Positions 25,899 to 34,704 of a stretch of 64,000 bases of DNA are shown here, in pieces. Below the pieces are notes generated by a model. The model was given only the letters and a program-made list of their open reading frames with translations, made no database searches and had not been told where the DNA came from. The stretch spans positions 62,001-126,000 of the forward strand of contig NZ_NVQE01000011.1 in NCBI RefSeq assembly GCF_002591975.1, read 5' to 3'. The DNA is from Mycobacterium neglectum. Lineage in GTDB: Bacteria; Actinomycetota; Actinomycetes; Mycobacteriales; Mycobacteriaceae. The position numbers and the translations under genes are program-made. Positions within the stretch are counted from its first letter, which is position 1, and every line of letters begins with the position of its first letter.

Positions 25899-25900
25899 GG

Positions 25901-26254
25901 TTACGGCTGGACCGAGATCACGAAGATCAACGCGATTGTCAGGACGACGATGGCGCCCGCGAGAAGTATCGGCATGTGCGATCGAGGTAGTTCGGCGTCC
26001 TCGCTCATCGCGGCTTGCACGCTCCGCCAGCGCCGAACGGCCAGCACCGCCAGAACACCGCCCGCCACCGTGAGCGCTACCCCGAGGCCGTGGCGTAGTC
26101 CAGGGATGGACAGAGCGGGTATCAGTTGGACGACGGCGACACCGCCTGCGATGAGCGCGAGCGCCGTGCGGATCCACGCGAGGAACGTCCGCTCGTTCGC
26201 GAGCGTGAATCGATAGTCCGGATCCTCGCGATCGTCCTCCGCTGCCACGACCAA
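25901..26254 (-). CDS. DUF202 membrane protein (first of a pair)
   Basis: A protein of about 117 residues with the DUF202 start DYRFTLANERTFLAWIRTAL and three transmembrane helices. The start is a TTG at 26254 or a GTG at 26248. The partner gene begins two bases downstream; the two paralogues probably form a hetero-oligomer in the membrane. Confidence 0.75.
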   Translation of the reverse strand: MVVAAEDDREDPDYRFTLANERTFLAWIRTALALIAGGVAVVQLIPALSIPGLRHGLGVALTVAGGVLAVLAVRRWRSVQAAMSEDAELPRSHMPILLAGAIVVLTIALIFVISVQP

Positions 26255-26289
26255 TCAGCCTAGAGTCCCGGGTCGGTAGTGTCCCCGAC

Positions 26290-27486
26290 ATGGCGCCCAA
26301 ACCGGTCGACGCGGCCGTGGCGCAAAATCGCAACGCCCGCATCGCCGTCGCGGTGCTATTCCTGAGCAACGGAGCGCTGTTCGCCAACCTGCTGCCCCGT
26401 TACCCCGAAATCAAGGCTGATCTGAACCTGTCCAACGCGGTCTACGGCGCCGCGATCGCGGGGTTCTCCGCGGGGGCGTTGGTGGCCGGGCTCGCCGCTG
26501 GGACGCTGATCCGGCGATTCCGATCGTCGCGCGTGGCGGTCGTCGGCACCCTCGGCCTCGCGGCGTTCATTTTCGTTGCGGGCCTCGCAGGTACCCCGCT
26601 GATTCTGGCCGCGGCGCTTTTCGTCGCGGGGGCGTGCGATGCGATCACCGACGTCGCCCAGAATGCGCACGGACTGCGTCTACAGCGCAATTACAGCAGG
26701 TCGATCATCAACTCGCTGCACGCCGTCTGGGCGGCCGGCGCGATCGTCGGCGGACTGATGGGCGCCGCCGCGATCGCACTGGACATCTCTCGGACAACAC
26801 ATTTGGCGCTCGCCGGGGTCGTCTTCTGCGGTCTTGTCCTGTTCTCCTACCCCTACCTGTTGACCGGTCCCGATCATGACAACCATCCGTCGGCACGCAC
26901 CGGAAGCGGGGGAGACGCGGGGTTCGCGGTGTACGTGACGTTGCTCGCGCTCGTCGTCATCGCCGTGGCTGGTGCCACCGTCGAGGATGCCGGAAGCTCA
27001 TGGGCGACACTGTATTTGCGCGACAGCCTCGACACGCCCGGCGCGGTAGCGGTGTTCGGTTACGTTGCGCTGGTCGGATTCATGTTCATCGGCCGGCTGA
27101 TCGGGGACCGCCTTGTCGACAGGTTCGGCGAACGCACGGTGGTTCGCGTGGGTGGTGTCATCACGGCAGCGGGAATGGGCGCGGCGCTGGTCTTTCCTTC
27201 GGCTGGCGGCACGATAGCGGGATTCGCCGCAGCGGGGTTCGGAGTCGCAACCCTGATCCCGGCGGCGATGCATCGCGCCGACCAGTTGCCGGGCCTGCGC
27301 CCGGGCAGCGGGCTGACAGTGTTGACGTGGCTGATGCGGATCGGCTTCTTCGGCGCGCCGTTGATCGTCGGCGTCATCGCCGACGCGACCAGTCTGCGGG
27401 TCGGGTTGCTGGTGATTCCGGCGGCAGGGCTGGTGGTATTCGCACTCGCAGGCGTACTCAGCGCACGACCCCGACCATCTCGATAG
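26290..27486 (+). CDS. MFS transporter
   Basis: A 398-residue major facilitator with about 12 transmembrane segments. MFS motif A-like sequences follow helix 2 (AAGTLIRRFRSSRVAV) and helix 8 (GDRLVDRFGERTVVRVGG). N-terminal LFANLLPRYPEIKADL resembles the YbjJ/fucose-permease group. A TAGTGT element at 26277-26282 gives a near-leaderless start (one base off). Its end overlaps the convergent SMR gene by 29 bases. Substrate unknown; sugar or drug export is possible. Confidence 0.85.
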   Translation: MAPKPVDAAVAQNRNARIAVAVLFLSNGALFANLLPRYPEIKADLNLSNAVYGAAIAGFSAGALVAGLAAGTLIRRFRSSRVAVVGTLGLAAFIFVAGLAGTPLILAAALFVAGACDAITDVAQNAHGLRLQRNYSRSIINSLHAVWAAGAIVGGLMGAAAIALDISRTTHLALAGVVFCGLVLFSYPYLLTGPDHDNHPSARTGSGGDAGFAVYVTLLALVVIAVAGATVEDAGSSWATLYLRDSLDTPGAVAVFGYVALVGFMFIGRLIGDRLVDRFGERTVVRVGGVITAAGMGAALVFPSAGGTIAGFAAAGFGVATLIPAAMHRADQLPGLRPGSGLTVLTWLMRIGFFGAPLIVGVIADATSLRVGLLVIPAAGLVVFALAGVLSARPRPSR

Positions 27487-27781
27487 TGAGCACACCGCCG
27501 ACGATGAGCGCGATGCCGGCCCCCATCATCCAGGTCAGGGGTTCCTTGAACAGGAAGCGCGCGAGGACTGCTACCAACGCGACGCCAGACGCCGACCACA
27601 CGCCATACGCGATGCCGACCGGCATGCCCAGCCCCAACGACACCCACAGCAGATAGAACGACAGCAGATACCCCGAGACGACGGGCACGATCCACGCTTT
27701 CTTGCGGAAACCGTCGGAAGCGCGCAGCGACAAGGTCGCGACCACCTCGACGAGAATTGCGCCTGCAAGCGCCAGCCACAT
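27458..27781 (-). CDS. SMR-family transporter subunit (second)
   Basis: A 107-residue small multidrug resistance-type protein with four transmembrane helices. The essential Glu of helix 1 is present (LAGAILVEVVATLSLRAS), as is the PVGIAYGVWSASGV helix-3 motif. Its ATG overlaps the upstream SMR stop (TGATG), so the two form a pair like EbrAB. Family knowledge: proton-coupled export of lipophilic cations or guanidinium. Confidence 0.85.
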   Translation of the reverse strand: MWLALAGAILVEVVATLSLRASDGFRKKAWIVPVVSGYLLSFYLLWVSLGLGMPVGIAYGVWSASGVALVAVLARFLFKEPLTWMMGAGIALIVGGVLTIEMVGVVR

Positions 27782-28119
27782 CACGACTCGGCAGCCTCGG
27801 CTCGATGGGATCCGAACTCGACAAGCAGCACCCCGGCGATGATGAGCCCGATGCCCGCGACGATCGGCCAGGTGAAGGGGTCGCCGAAGAGGGCGGCGGC
27901 AAGCACCGCGGTCACCGCCGTGCCCAGCGCACCCCAAATCCCGTAGGCGACCCCGACCGGTACGCCGGCACGCAGCACCATCGTCAGCAGGATGAAGGAG
28001 GCGACATAGCCGACGACGACCACTACCAGCCACGCCGAATCGTCGACAGATGCGCGCAGACACAGCGTCGCGGCGACTTCGGTGAAGATGGCTCCCGCAA
28101 GTAGCGCCCACTTCCGCAC
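27781..28119 (-). CDS. SMR-family transporter subunit (first)
   Basis: A 112-residue SMR protein: helix-1 LAGAIFTEVAATLCLRAS with the coupling Glu, helix-3 PVGVAYGIWGALGT, and a C-terminal EFGSHRAEAAES tail. Coupled by TGATG to the second SMR gene. Both subunits keep the Glu, so either homo- or heterodimers are possible. About 23 bases separate its start from the stop of the TetR gene on the same strand, so it may belong to the TetR/MpaB operon. Confidence 0.85.
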   Translation of the reverse strand: MRKWALLAGAIFTEVAATLCLRASVDDSAWLVVVVVGYVASFILLTMVLRAGVPVGVAYGIWGALGTAVTAVLAAALFGDPFTWPIVAGIGLIIAGVLLVEFGSHRAEAAES

Positions 28120-28142
28120 CGCACCAAGCTATGCCATCGCTT

Positions 28143-28772
28143 TCAGATGGCGCGCTCCACCATCGGCGTGAGTACCTCGTGGGCGAACCGCCGCAGTTCG
28201 GCGTCGTCGCCGAAGTCAGGGTCGGACGGCGGTACCGCGATATAGGTGAAGAACAGCCGGGCGAACACATCGGCAACCCAGCGGACCCGCTGCGGCGGTT
28301 TCCCCGGCGCTTCGCCGTGAATGTAGTTGGCGATGAAGGCCGACCCCATCTTCAACAGTTCGGCCGAATCGATCGGTGCCGGCTCGACATGACCGGCGCG
28401 GCGCAGCATTGGATTCTCGCGGGCGAACGTGACTGCGGCGATGAACGCCTCGGCCACCCCCTCGTGCGGATCATCGGTGGCGTCGATGGCATCGGCGACC
28501 GCGCCGAGGAACCGTTGCGTCTCGCGGCGGACCAGCGCTTCGACCAGATCGTCGCGCCGGGGATAGCGGCGGTAGGCGGTCATCCGTGAGACGCCGGCGC
28601 GCCGGACCACGTCCTCGACGGTAATCCTCTGCAGCCCAACGGCTGCTGCTTCCTGCAGGGCGGCATCGAGAATGCGCTGGCTGGTCTTGTCGGCCGACTC
28701 GTCCACGCTGCCGCCGGCCTTGCCCATGGACACAGCGCCTCCGACGACCTCGATCAGCTGGGCGTCGATCAC
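28143..28772 (-). CDS. TetR-family transcriptional regulator
   Basis: A 209-residue TetR protein: HTH ILDAALQEAAAVGLQRITVE with recognition segment RAGVSRMTAYRRYPRRDDLV. The GTG at 28772 lies in a GTGA overlap with the upstream MpaB-like oxygenase gene; an ATG at 28727 (MGKAGG) is the alternative. Being downstream of the oxygenase, it probably regulates the operon. A TGTGA-N3-TCACA repeat over the operon start (29687-29699) is a candidate operator. It could also control the SMR pair 23 bases downstream. Confidence 0.8.
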   Translation of the reverse strand: MIDAQLIEVVGGAVSMGKAGGSVDESADKTSQRILDAALQEAAAVGLQRITVEDVVRRAGVSRMTAYRRYPRRDDLVEALVRRETQRFLGAVADAIDATDDPHEGVAEAFIAAVTFARENPMLRRAGHVEPAPIDSAELLKMGSAFIANYIHGEAPGKPPQRVRWVADVFARLFFTYIAVPPSDPDFGDDAELRRFAHEVLTPMVERAI

Positions 28773-29698
28773 TGCACGGCCACTTTCGGGCGCACACCGG
28801 CGGCGCGCTCGTGTGCGAGCTGGGCATACCGCGGCGTCCCGACCGCCCAGCGCAATTGCCGCGCGTCGAGATGAAGTGCGGGGTCGATGAGCCTGCGGGT
28901 CAGCGCTGACGGACGGTCGTACCCGATGAGCTCGCGCGCCCATTCCGGTGCGCGGCTCATGCCGGCGTAGATGGTGAACCGGTGCAGCTGACGATCCACC
29001 GGCCCAGGTAGGTCGGGAAAGAATGGCGAGGACATCAAGAAGTCGATGAACTCCCGGGTCTGCGCGTTCACGCTCAGCTTCGGTCGCATCGACTCGACAT
29101 AGTCGTCGAGTTCGGCGGCCGTGGTCGGCACCCAGTCCGCGCCGCCCATCCTGCCGATCACGGCCTGCTCGGCCAGATAGCGGTCTTGCTCTTCGCGCGA
29201 CAGCGGGCGCTTGGTGTGCGCGTACGTGCGCAGGATCATCCACGGGATGCAGGTGTGCACCCAGGCGATCAGTTCAGGATCAAGTGCGCGGTACGGCATA
29301 CCGTCGGGGCGGATGCCATTGACGAACGAGTGCACGTGTTTGACACGTTCGATGACGCGGGTCGCGGCCGCGGTGTTGCCGAACGTCGTGCTCAGCACAT
29401 AGCCCAGGGTGGCGCGGGCGCGCTGGAAGGGATCGTCGCGGTAGTTGGACAGATCCTGGACACCGGCGACCACGGACGGATGCAGGATCTCCAGCACGAT
29501 CGCGGGCAACCCGGCCTGAGCGACCGAGGCCAGGTCGGCGTTGATCTCCCACGACATGCTGTCCGGCCCGAGCAAGCCGGGATCACCAGGCGGTCCGCCG
29601 TAGACCGCCGGATCGTCGTGACGACCCGCACCCTTCTCGAAGTCCTCGACAATGCGGCGGCGCAGCTTTTCTCGTTGCGGTAGAAATGTGACACTCAC
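28769..29698 (-). CDS. MpaB/Lcp-type oxygenase (DUF2236)
   Basis: A 309-residue DUF2236 protein related to MpaB and to the rubber oxygenase Lcp. Family knowledge: members are helical haem-b or metal-dependent oxygenases cleaving C=C bonds of isoprenoids. Candidate haem-region residues lie in RVIERVKHVHSFVNG and WVHTCIPWMIL. The GTG at 29698 (VSVTFLPQREK) is preferred because the frame upstream crosses the AT-rich promoter (TATATA at 29706-29711). Its stop overlaps the TetR start by four bases. It is divergent from a carboxylesterase. No signal peptide is seen; the substrate is unknown. Confidence 0.8.
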   Translation of the reverse strand: MSVTFLPQREKLRRRIVEDFEKGAGRHDDPAVYGGPPGDPGLLGPDSMSWEINADLASVAQAGLPAIVLEILHPSVVAGVQDLSNYRDDPFQRARATLGYVLSTTFGNTAAATRVIERVKHVHSFVNGIRPDGMPYRALDPELIAWVHTCIPWMILRTYAHTKRPLSREEQDRYLAEQAVIGRMGGADWVPTTAAELDDYVESMRPKLSVNAQTREFIDFLMSSPFFPDLPGPVDRQLHRFTIYAGMSRAPEWARELIGYDRPSALTRRLIDPALHLDARQLRWAVGTPRYAQLAHERAAGVRPKVAVQ

Positions 29699-29699
29699 A
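29687..29699. promoter_or_regulatory. Inverted repeat TGTGA-N3-TCACA over an operon start
   Basis: TGTGACACTCACA covers the GTG start of the MpaB-like gene, with a TATATA stretch just upstream on that strand. It is a candidate operator of the TetR encoded in the same operon, but its short length means chance cannot be excluded. Confidence 0.35.
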
Positions 29700-29790
29700 C
29701 AACCATATATACCATCTCGGTGAGCCGCCACCGCGGTACGCGCGCGTACTCTGGGGTGGTTGTGTCCCATCGGGTTGAGGAGGTCAAGCG

Positions 29791-31353
29791 GTGACGGCGG
29801 AGGCCAACACGCGACGTGCCGCGGACGAGCGGCCGGTGGTCGACACAACCCACGGTCCCGTTCGTGGTGTCGACAACGGACAACTCAAGGTGTGGAAGGG
29901 GCTTCGCTACGCCGCGGCGCCGGCAGGGGACCTGCGGTGGCGGGCACCGGTGGCTCCGCAACGGTGGACCGAACCGGCCGACGCGACGCGCGTCGGCCCC
30001 GCGTGCCGACAGCCCACCGATCCAAGGATTCCCATTGACCTCGGTGCGCCGCAGGGTGACGACTGCCTCACGCTGAACGTGTGGGCGTCGTCGGACACCG
30101 AGGCGGGGGACCGCAAGCCGGTCATGGTGTGGCTGCATGGCGGCGCCTACATCCTCGGCTCGGCGGCGCAGACGCTCTATCACGGTGGCGCGCTGGCGGG
30201 CAGCGAAGACGCGATCATCGTCACGGTCAACTACCGGCTGGGTGCGCTGGGATGGATGGACCTGTCGGCGCTCGGCGATGCGTTCGAGACCAACCTTGGA
30301 CTGCGCGACGTGCTCTTCGCGCTGCAATGGGTGCGTGACAACATCGCCGGGTTCGGGGGAGACCCCGAACGCGTGACGTTGTTCGGCGAGTCGGCGGGCG
30401 CAGGAATTGTGACGACATTGTTGGCCAGCCCGGCCGCCGCCGGGCTGTTTTCCGCCGCGATCGCCCAGAGTTCGCCCGCCACCTCGATCTACGACCGAGA
30501 GCGCGCCCAGCGCGTCGCCGCCCTGTTCCTCGACGCGTTGGACGTCGGAAGGGGCGACGCCGGGCGCCTGCCCGCCATTCCCATCGAAGCGGTGCTCGCG
30601 GCCTCCAAAAAGGTCTTCGACGACGTGCCGGTCCGCTCGCCGGGGACACTGGCGTTCGCGCCGATCATCGACGGCGACGTCGTCCCCGCGCACCCGGTCA
30701 AGCTGGCCAGGGAGGGGCGCACACATCCGGTCCCGCTGATCATCGGCACCAACAAGCACGAGGCTGCGTTGTTCCGCTGGATGAAGTCGCCGCTGATGCC
30801 GATCACCCCGCAGGCGTTGCGGGCGATGTTCACCGAAATCGCCGCCGAGCAGCCAGCCCTGCGGCTCCCCAGTGAAGGTCAGATTCGTACGGCTTACCGC
30901 GGCCGGCCCAAGACGATCGGTATGGGGGTGGCCCGCGACATCGGTTTCCGGATGCCCTCGATCTGGTTCGCCGAGGGCCATCGTGAAGTGGCGCCGGTCT
31001 ACCTTTACCGCTTCGACTTCGCGACCCCGATGTTGCGGCTGCTGCGCCTCGGCGCAGCCCACGCCACGGAGTTGCCGTACGTGTGGGGCAATCTCGTCGC
31101 CGGGCCCAAGGATCCGACGTTCAAACTGGGCGGGCTGAAGGCGGGTAAGACCGTGTCGGCGCGGATGCGCAGGCGCTGGGTGAGCTTCGCGGTTGACGGC
31201 AATCCGTCGGCCCCGGCGGGGGATCCGCAATGGCGCCCCTACAGCAAGGAGGACCGCGCATCGCTGCTGATCGACGCCCAGGACCGAGTGGTCGATGACC
31301 TGGACCGTGATCTGCGGGTGGCCTGGGGTGACGAGGTGCTCAGCTTTCGTTGA
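29791..31353 (+). CDS. Type B carboxylesterase
   Basis: A 520-residue carboxylesterase/para-nitrobenzyl-esterase-type alpha/beta hydrolase: N-terminal GPVRGVDNGQLKVWKGLRYA, oxyanion-hole HGGAYILGSA, nucleophile elbow FGESAGAG and the expected length. Family knowledge: cytoplasmic or surface hydrolysis of carboxylic esters including acylglycerols and xenobiotics. TGAGGAGG upstream supports the GTG at 29791. It is divergent from the MpaB-like oxygenase. No signal peptide. Confidence 0.9.
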   Translation: MTAEANTRRAADERPVVDTTHGPVRGVDNGQLKVWKGLRYAAAPAGDLRWRAPVAPQRWTEPADATRVGPACRQPTDPRIPIDLGAPQGDDCLTLNVWASSDTEAGDRKPVMVWLHGGAYILGSAAQTLYHGGALAGSEDAIIVTVNYRLGALGWMDLSALGDAFETNLGLRDVLFALQWVRDNIAGFGGDPERVTLFGESAGAGIVTTLLASPAAAGLFSAAIAQSSPATSIYDRERAQRVAALFLDALDVGRGDAGRLPAIPIEAVLAASKKVFDDVPVRSPGTLAFAPIIDGDVVPAHPVKLAREGRTHPVPLIIGTNKHEAALFRWMKSPLMPITPQALRAMFTEIAAEQPALRLPSEGQIRTAYRGRPKTIGMGVARDIGFRMPSIWFAEGHREVAPVYLYRFDFATPMLRLLRLGAAHATELPYVWGNLVAGPKDPTFKLGGLKAGKTVSARMRRRWVSFAVDGNPSAPAGDPQWRPYSKEDRASLLIDAQDRVVDDLDRDLRVAWGDEVLSFR

Positions 31354-31456
31354 TGGGCTGAGCCGTTCGTGAAGGTGTTCTGGTTGCCGATCGTCGATGT
31401 GCCTGATCCAAGGGAAACCAAGGCCGAAAGTTAGACTTGCCGCCGGAGGTGTCACC

Positions 31457-32377
31457 GTGGACTGGTCACGTGTTTTGTCGGACGTGCTGCCGCCGCTGAT
31501 GCACGACCCGGTGACCTTCGCCATTCCGTTCTTCCTGATCCTGCTGATCATCGAGTGGGTCAGCGCAGGGAAGTTGGTCCATGATGAGGCGGGCCGGGCC
31601 CCGGCGGGCTCCTATCTGAAGCCCGACGCGTGGGCGAGCATCAAGATGGGCCTCGTATCGATCGCGACCAGCGGCGCCCTCAACGCCGTCGCCCTGGTGG
31701 CCTATGCCGCACTCTACGTCTACGTCGCGCCGTGGCATCTGCCCGCGACCGCCTCGTACACGTGGGTGATCGCGATCGTCGGTGTCGACGTTCTCTATTA
31801 CTTCTATCACCGCATTGCCCATCGGGTCCGCCTGATCTGGGCGACGCACCAGGCGCACCACTCCAGCCAGTACTTCAACTTCGCGACCGCGCTGCGCCAG
31901 AAGTGGAACATCAGCGGCGACGTGTTCCTGCGGGCGCTGCTGCCGTTGCTCGGTGTGCCCCCGTGGATGGTGTTCGCAAGCTTCTCGATCAACCTGGTCT
32001 ATCAGTTCTGGATCCATACCGAACGCATCGGAAAGCTCTGGCGACCAATCGAATTCGTATTCAATACGCCGTCACATCATCGCGTTCATCACGGCATGGA
32101 TCGGCAGTACCTCGACAAGAATTACGGCGGCATCTTCATCCTCTGGGACCGGCTGTTCGGCAGCTTCAAGGCCGAGGATGCACGCCCGAACTATGGGCTG
32201 ACCAAGCAGGTCGATACGTACAACATCTGGACGCTGCAGACACACGAGTACGTGTCGATCTTCCGCGATGTCCGGCGGGCGTCGCGATGGCGCGACAAGC
32301 TCGGCTACGCCTTCGGTCCGCCGGGCTGGGAACCCGCCGAGCGTCGCGTCGATGAGCATGCGAAGGTTCGCGTCTAG
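31457..32377 (+). CDS. Sterol desaturase/fatty acid hydroxylase-family protein
   Basis: A protein of about 306 residues with several transmembrane helices and the three His clusters of the membrane di-iron hydroxylases: YHRIAHRVR (HX3H), THQAHHSSQ (HX2HH) and HHRVHHGMD. Family knowledge: C-H hydroxylation or desaturation of lipids or sterols in the membrane with O2. The GTG at 31457 has GGAGGTG upstream; a longer ATG start at 31397 is less likely. It lies 103 bases after the carboxylesterase. Substrate unknown. Confidence 0.85.
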   Translation: MDWSRVLSDVLPPLMHDPVTFAIPFFLILLIIEWVSAGKLVHDEAGRAPAGSYLKPDAWASIKMGLVSIATSGALNAVALVAYAALYVYVAPWHLPATASYTWVIAIVGVDVLYYFYHRIAHRVRLIWATHQAHHSSQYFNFATALRQKWNISGDVFLRALLPLLGVPPWMVFASFSINLVYQFWIHTERIGKLWRPIEFVFNTPSHHRVHHGMDRQYLDKNYGGIFILWDRLFGSFKAEDARPNYGLTKQVDTYNIWTLQTHEYVSIFRDVRRASRWRDKLGYAFGPPGWEPAERRVDEHAKVRV

Positions 32378-32420
32378 GATTTTTCGACGCTGCCGCCATT
32401 AGCCCCGTAGTCTCCGCGAT

Positions 32421-33827
32421 GTGCAGACGGTTTTCGACGGCCCCGTTGACCCTCAGTTGGTCGAACGTTCGCTTGTGGCAAGCAACTTCGGCTCGATGTG
32501 GCTGGATGTTCGGCGACCCGAGTACCCGCAGCTGACCGCGCCGGTCAGCTGCGACCTCCTGGTGGTCGGCGGCGGTTACACCGGGCTGTGGACGGCGCTG
32601 CACGCCGCCGAGCGCCATCCGGATCGACGGATCGTGCTGATCGAGGCGAACCGGATCGGGTGGGCGGCGTCGGGACGCAACGGCGGTTTTGTCGACGCCA
32701 GCCTGACGCATGGAGCTGAGAACGGAAAGACGCGCTGGCCCAACGAGATCGACACGCTCGATGCGATGGGCCTGCAGAATCTCGACGGCATGCAATCAGA
32801 CATCGAGCGCCTTGGGCTGGACGCGGAATGGCAGCGCACCGGGATGCTCTCGGTTGCCACCGAACCGCATCAGGTCGAGTGGCTGCGGCACGCTGCGGAC
32901 TCCGGGGAAGGCCGCTTTCTCGATACGCAGCAGGTGCGCGCGGAGGCGAACTCGCCGACCTATCTCGCAGGCCTGTTCAGCCCAGACAGCTGCGCCATCG
33001 TCCATCCAGCCAAGCTGGCCCTCGAACTGGCCCGGGCGTGCACGGATGCGGGCGTGCAGATCTACGAACGCGCGAACGCCACCGGGCTGGACACCGACGG
33101 ATCCGCCTTGCGGGTGCAGACCGCGACGGCGACGATCACGGCGCGCCAGGCGGTGTTGGCGACGAACGTCTACAAGAGCCTGCTGCGACGCAACCGGCTG
33201 CATACCGTGCCGGTGTACGACTACGTACTGTCCACCGAGCCGCTCACCGATGGGCAGCTGGACCGCATCGGATGGCGAAACAGGCAGGGAATCGGGGACT
33301 GCGCCAACCAGTTTCACTACTACCGCCTGACCAAAGACAACCGCATCGTGTGGGGCGGCTATGACGCCGTATACCACTTCGGAGGCAAGGTCGATCCGGC
33401 CTACGAGGACCGTCCGGCCACCTACCGCAGCCTCGCCGCACACTTCTTCATCACGTTCCCCCAACTCGACGACGTCCGGTTCTCGCACCGCTGGGCGGGG
33501 GCCATCGACACCAATACGCGGTTCTGTGCGCACTGGGGTCTGGCCCGCGACGACCGGGTGGCGTATGTCAACGGATTCACCGGCCTCGGGGTGGGCGCGG
33601 CGAGGTTCGCCGCCGACGTGTGCCTGGACCTTCTCGAGGGCATTCCGACAGCACGCACCGAGTTGCAGATGGTGCGCGATCGCCCGATGCCGTTCCCGCC
33701 CGAACCGATCGCCAGCGTCGGTATCCAGGCGACGCGGTGGTCACTTGACCGCGCTGACCACTCGGCGGGTCGGCGCAATATCTTCCTGCGCACGCTCGAC
33801 GCATTGGGACTCGGTTTCGATTCCTGA
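32421..33827 (+). CDS. FAD-dependent amine oxidase (DAO family, PuuB-like)
   Basis: A 468-residue DAO-type flavoenzyme: the FAD fold LLVVGGGYTGLWTALHA, GRNGGFVDASLTHGAEN, a middle ARQAVLATNVYKS segment and the C-terminal VAYVNGFTGLGVGAARFAA. This matches gamma-glutamylputrescine oxidase and glycine-oxidase-like proteins. Family knowledge: oxidative deamination of amines or amino acids producing H2O2. A TAGTCT element (32408-32413) gives a near-leaderless start (one base off). Substrate not resolvable. Confidence 0.85.
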   Translation: MQTVFDGPVDPQLVERSLVASNFGSMWLDVRRPEYPQLTAPVSCDLLVVGGGYTGLWTALHAAERHPDRRIVLIEANRIGWAASGRNGGFVDASLTHGAENGKTRWPNEIDTLDAMGLQNLDGMQSDIERLGLDAEWQRTGMLSVATEPHQVEWLRHAADSGEGRFLDTQQVRAEANSPTYLAGLFSPDSCAIVHPAKLALELARACTDAGVQIYERANATGLDTDGSALRVQTATATITARQAVLATNVYKSLLRRNRLHTVPVYDYVLSTEPLTDGQLDRIGWRNRQGIGDCANQFHYYRLTKDNRIVWGGYDAVYHFGGKVDPAYEDRPATYRSLAAHFFITFPQLDDVRFSHRWAGAIDTNTRFCAHWGLARDDRVAYVNGFTGLGVGAARFAADVCLDLLEGIPTARTELQMVRDRPMPFPPEPIASVGIQATRWSLDRADHSAGRRNIFLRTLDALGLGFDS

Positions 33828-34023
33828 CCCGATTCGCGACGGCCACCGTGGCGTTGCCGTTGCCGCTTTGTAACGTCGCCGTGATCTGTGCCGATGGGCA
33901 GGAGTAGTACCACTGTCGTGTAGTTGCTCCTGGTAGGGCGGGGTTCTCAGTTCTCGCGCTCGCCCTGTGGGGTTGGCGATACGCCGGTAGCCTTTACACA
34001 CTTGAGACCAAAGGGGGCCGACG

Positions 34024-34704
34024 ATGCGCCGGACCTGGATACGCGTATTTGCCGCCGTCGCGGCTCCGCTCGTCGCGCTGGCTCTTCCCGGTGTACCGGT
34101 CCAGGCCGATCCCGGTGTCGTGGTGTTCCCAGGGATGCAGATCATCCAAGGCACGAACGCCTGCACGCTGGGATTCGTCGACCCCGGCGCACGCATCGCC
34201 TACACCGCGGGGCACTGCCGCGGCGACGGCACTGTGCAGGACGGGGCCCGCCGATACATCGGGCAGCAAGCGTCTTTCCGGGACAACACTCCCGACGGCG
34301 CCACCATCGACACCAACCACCAGATCACCGATTGGGAAGTCATCAATCTCGCCTCCGACGTCGTGGTCAACAACGTCCTGCCCCGCGGCGTGACGCTGGT
34401 GTCCGATCCCGCAGTAGGGCCCTCGCCCGGTCTGCCGGTATGTCACTTCGGTGTGGTCACCGGCGAAACCTGCGGCAACATCCAGGCCGTGTACAACGGC
34501 TGGTTCACGATGGCCAACGGAGTGGTGAGCCAGAAGGGCGACTCGGGCGGACCGGTCTACTTCATCACCTCCGACGGCAGGGCCGCGATCGTCGGAATGT
34601 TCAACAGCACCTGGGGGCAGTTCCCCGCCGCGGTCTCCTGGCACGTCGCCAGCCAGCAGGCGCATCAGGACGTCATTTCCGCGGCGTCAGCCCCTCTTCC
34701 CTAA
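34024..34704 (+). CDS. Secreted S1-type serine protease
   Basis: A 226-residue chymotrypsin-fold protease with a signal peptide ending near VQA/DP (cleavage after residue 28). Catalytic residues: His64 in TAGHC, Asp103 in TDWEV and Ser174 in GDSGGP. Four Cys (47, 65, 140, 150) suggest two disulfides. Family knowledge: secreted trypsin-like protease, sometimes with streptogrisin-like specificity. GGGGG upstream supports the ATG. A 195-bp region before it contains TAGCCT (33988-33993), a possible -10. It ends with a four-base convergent overlap. Confidence 0.85.
   Translation: MRRTWIRVFAAVAAPLVALALPGVPVQADPGVVVFPGMQIIQGTNACTLGFVDPGARIAYTAGHCRGDGTVQDGARRYIGQQASFRDNTPDGATIDTNHQITDWEVINLASDVVVNNVLPRGVTLVSDPAVGPSPGLPVCHFGVVTGETCGNIQAVYNGWFTMANGVVSQKGDSGGPVYFITSDGRAAIVGMFNSTWGQFPAAVSWHVASQQAHQDVISAASAPLP

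Noticed and set aside
29700-29711. TATATA stretch as a separate binding site
   Set aside because: It is probably just the -10 region of the MpaB-like gene.
29695-31551. 618-codon open frame antisense to the carboxylesterase
   Set aside because: No domain motifs and high Arg content; the esterase on the plus strand is real.
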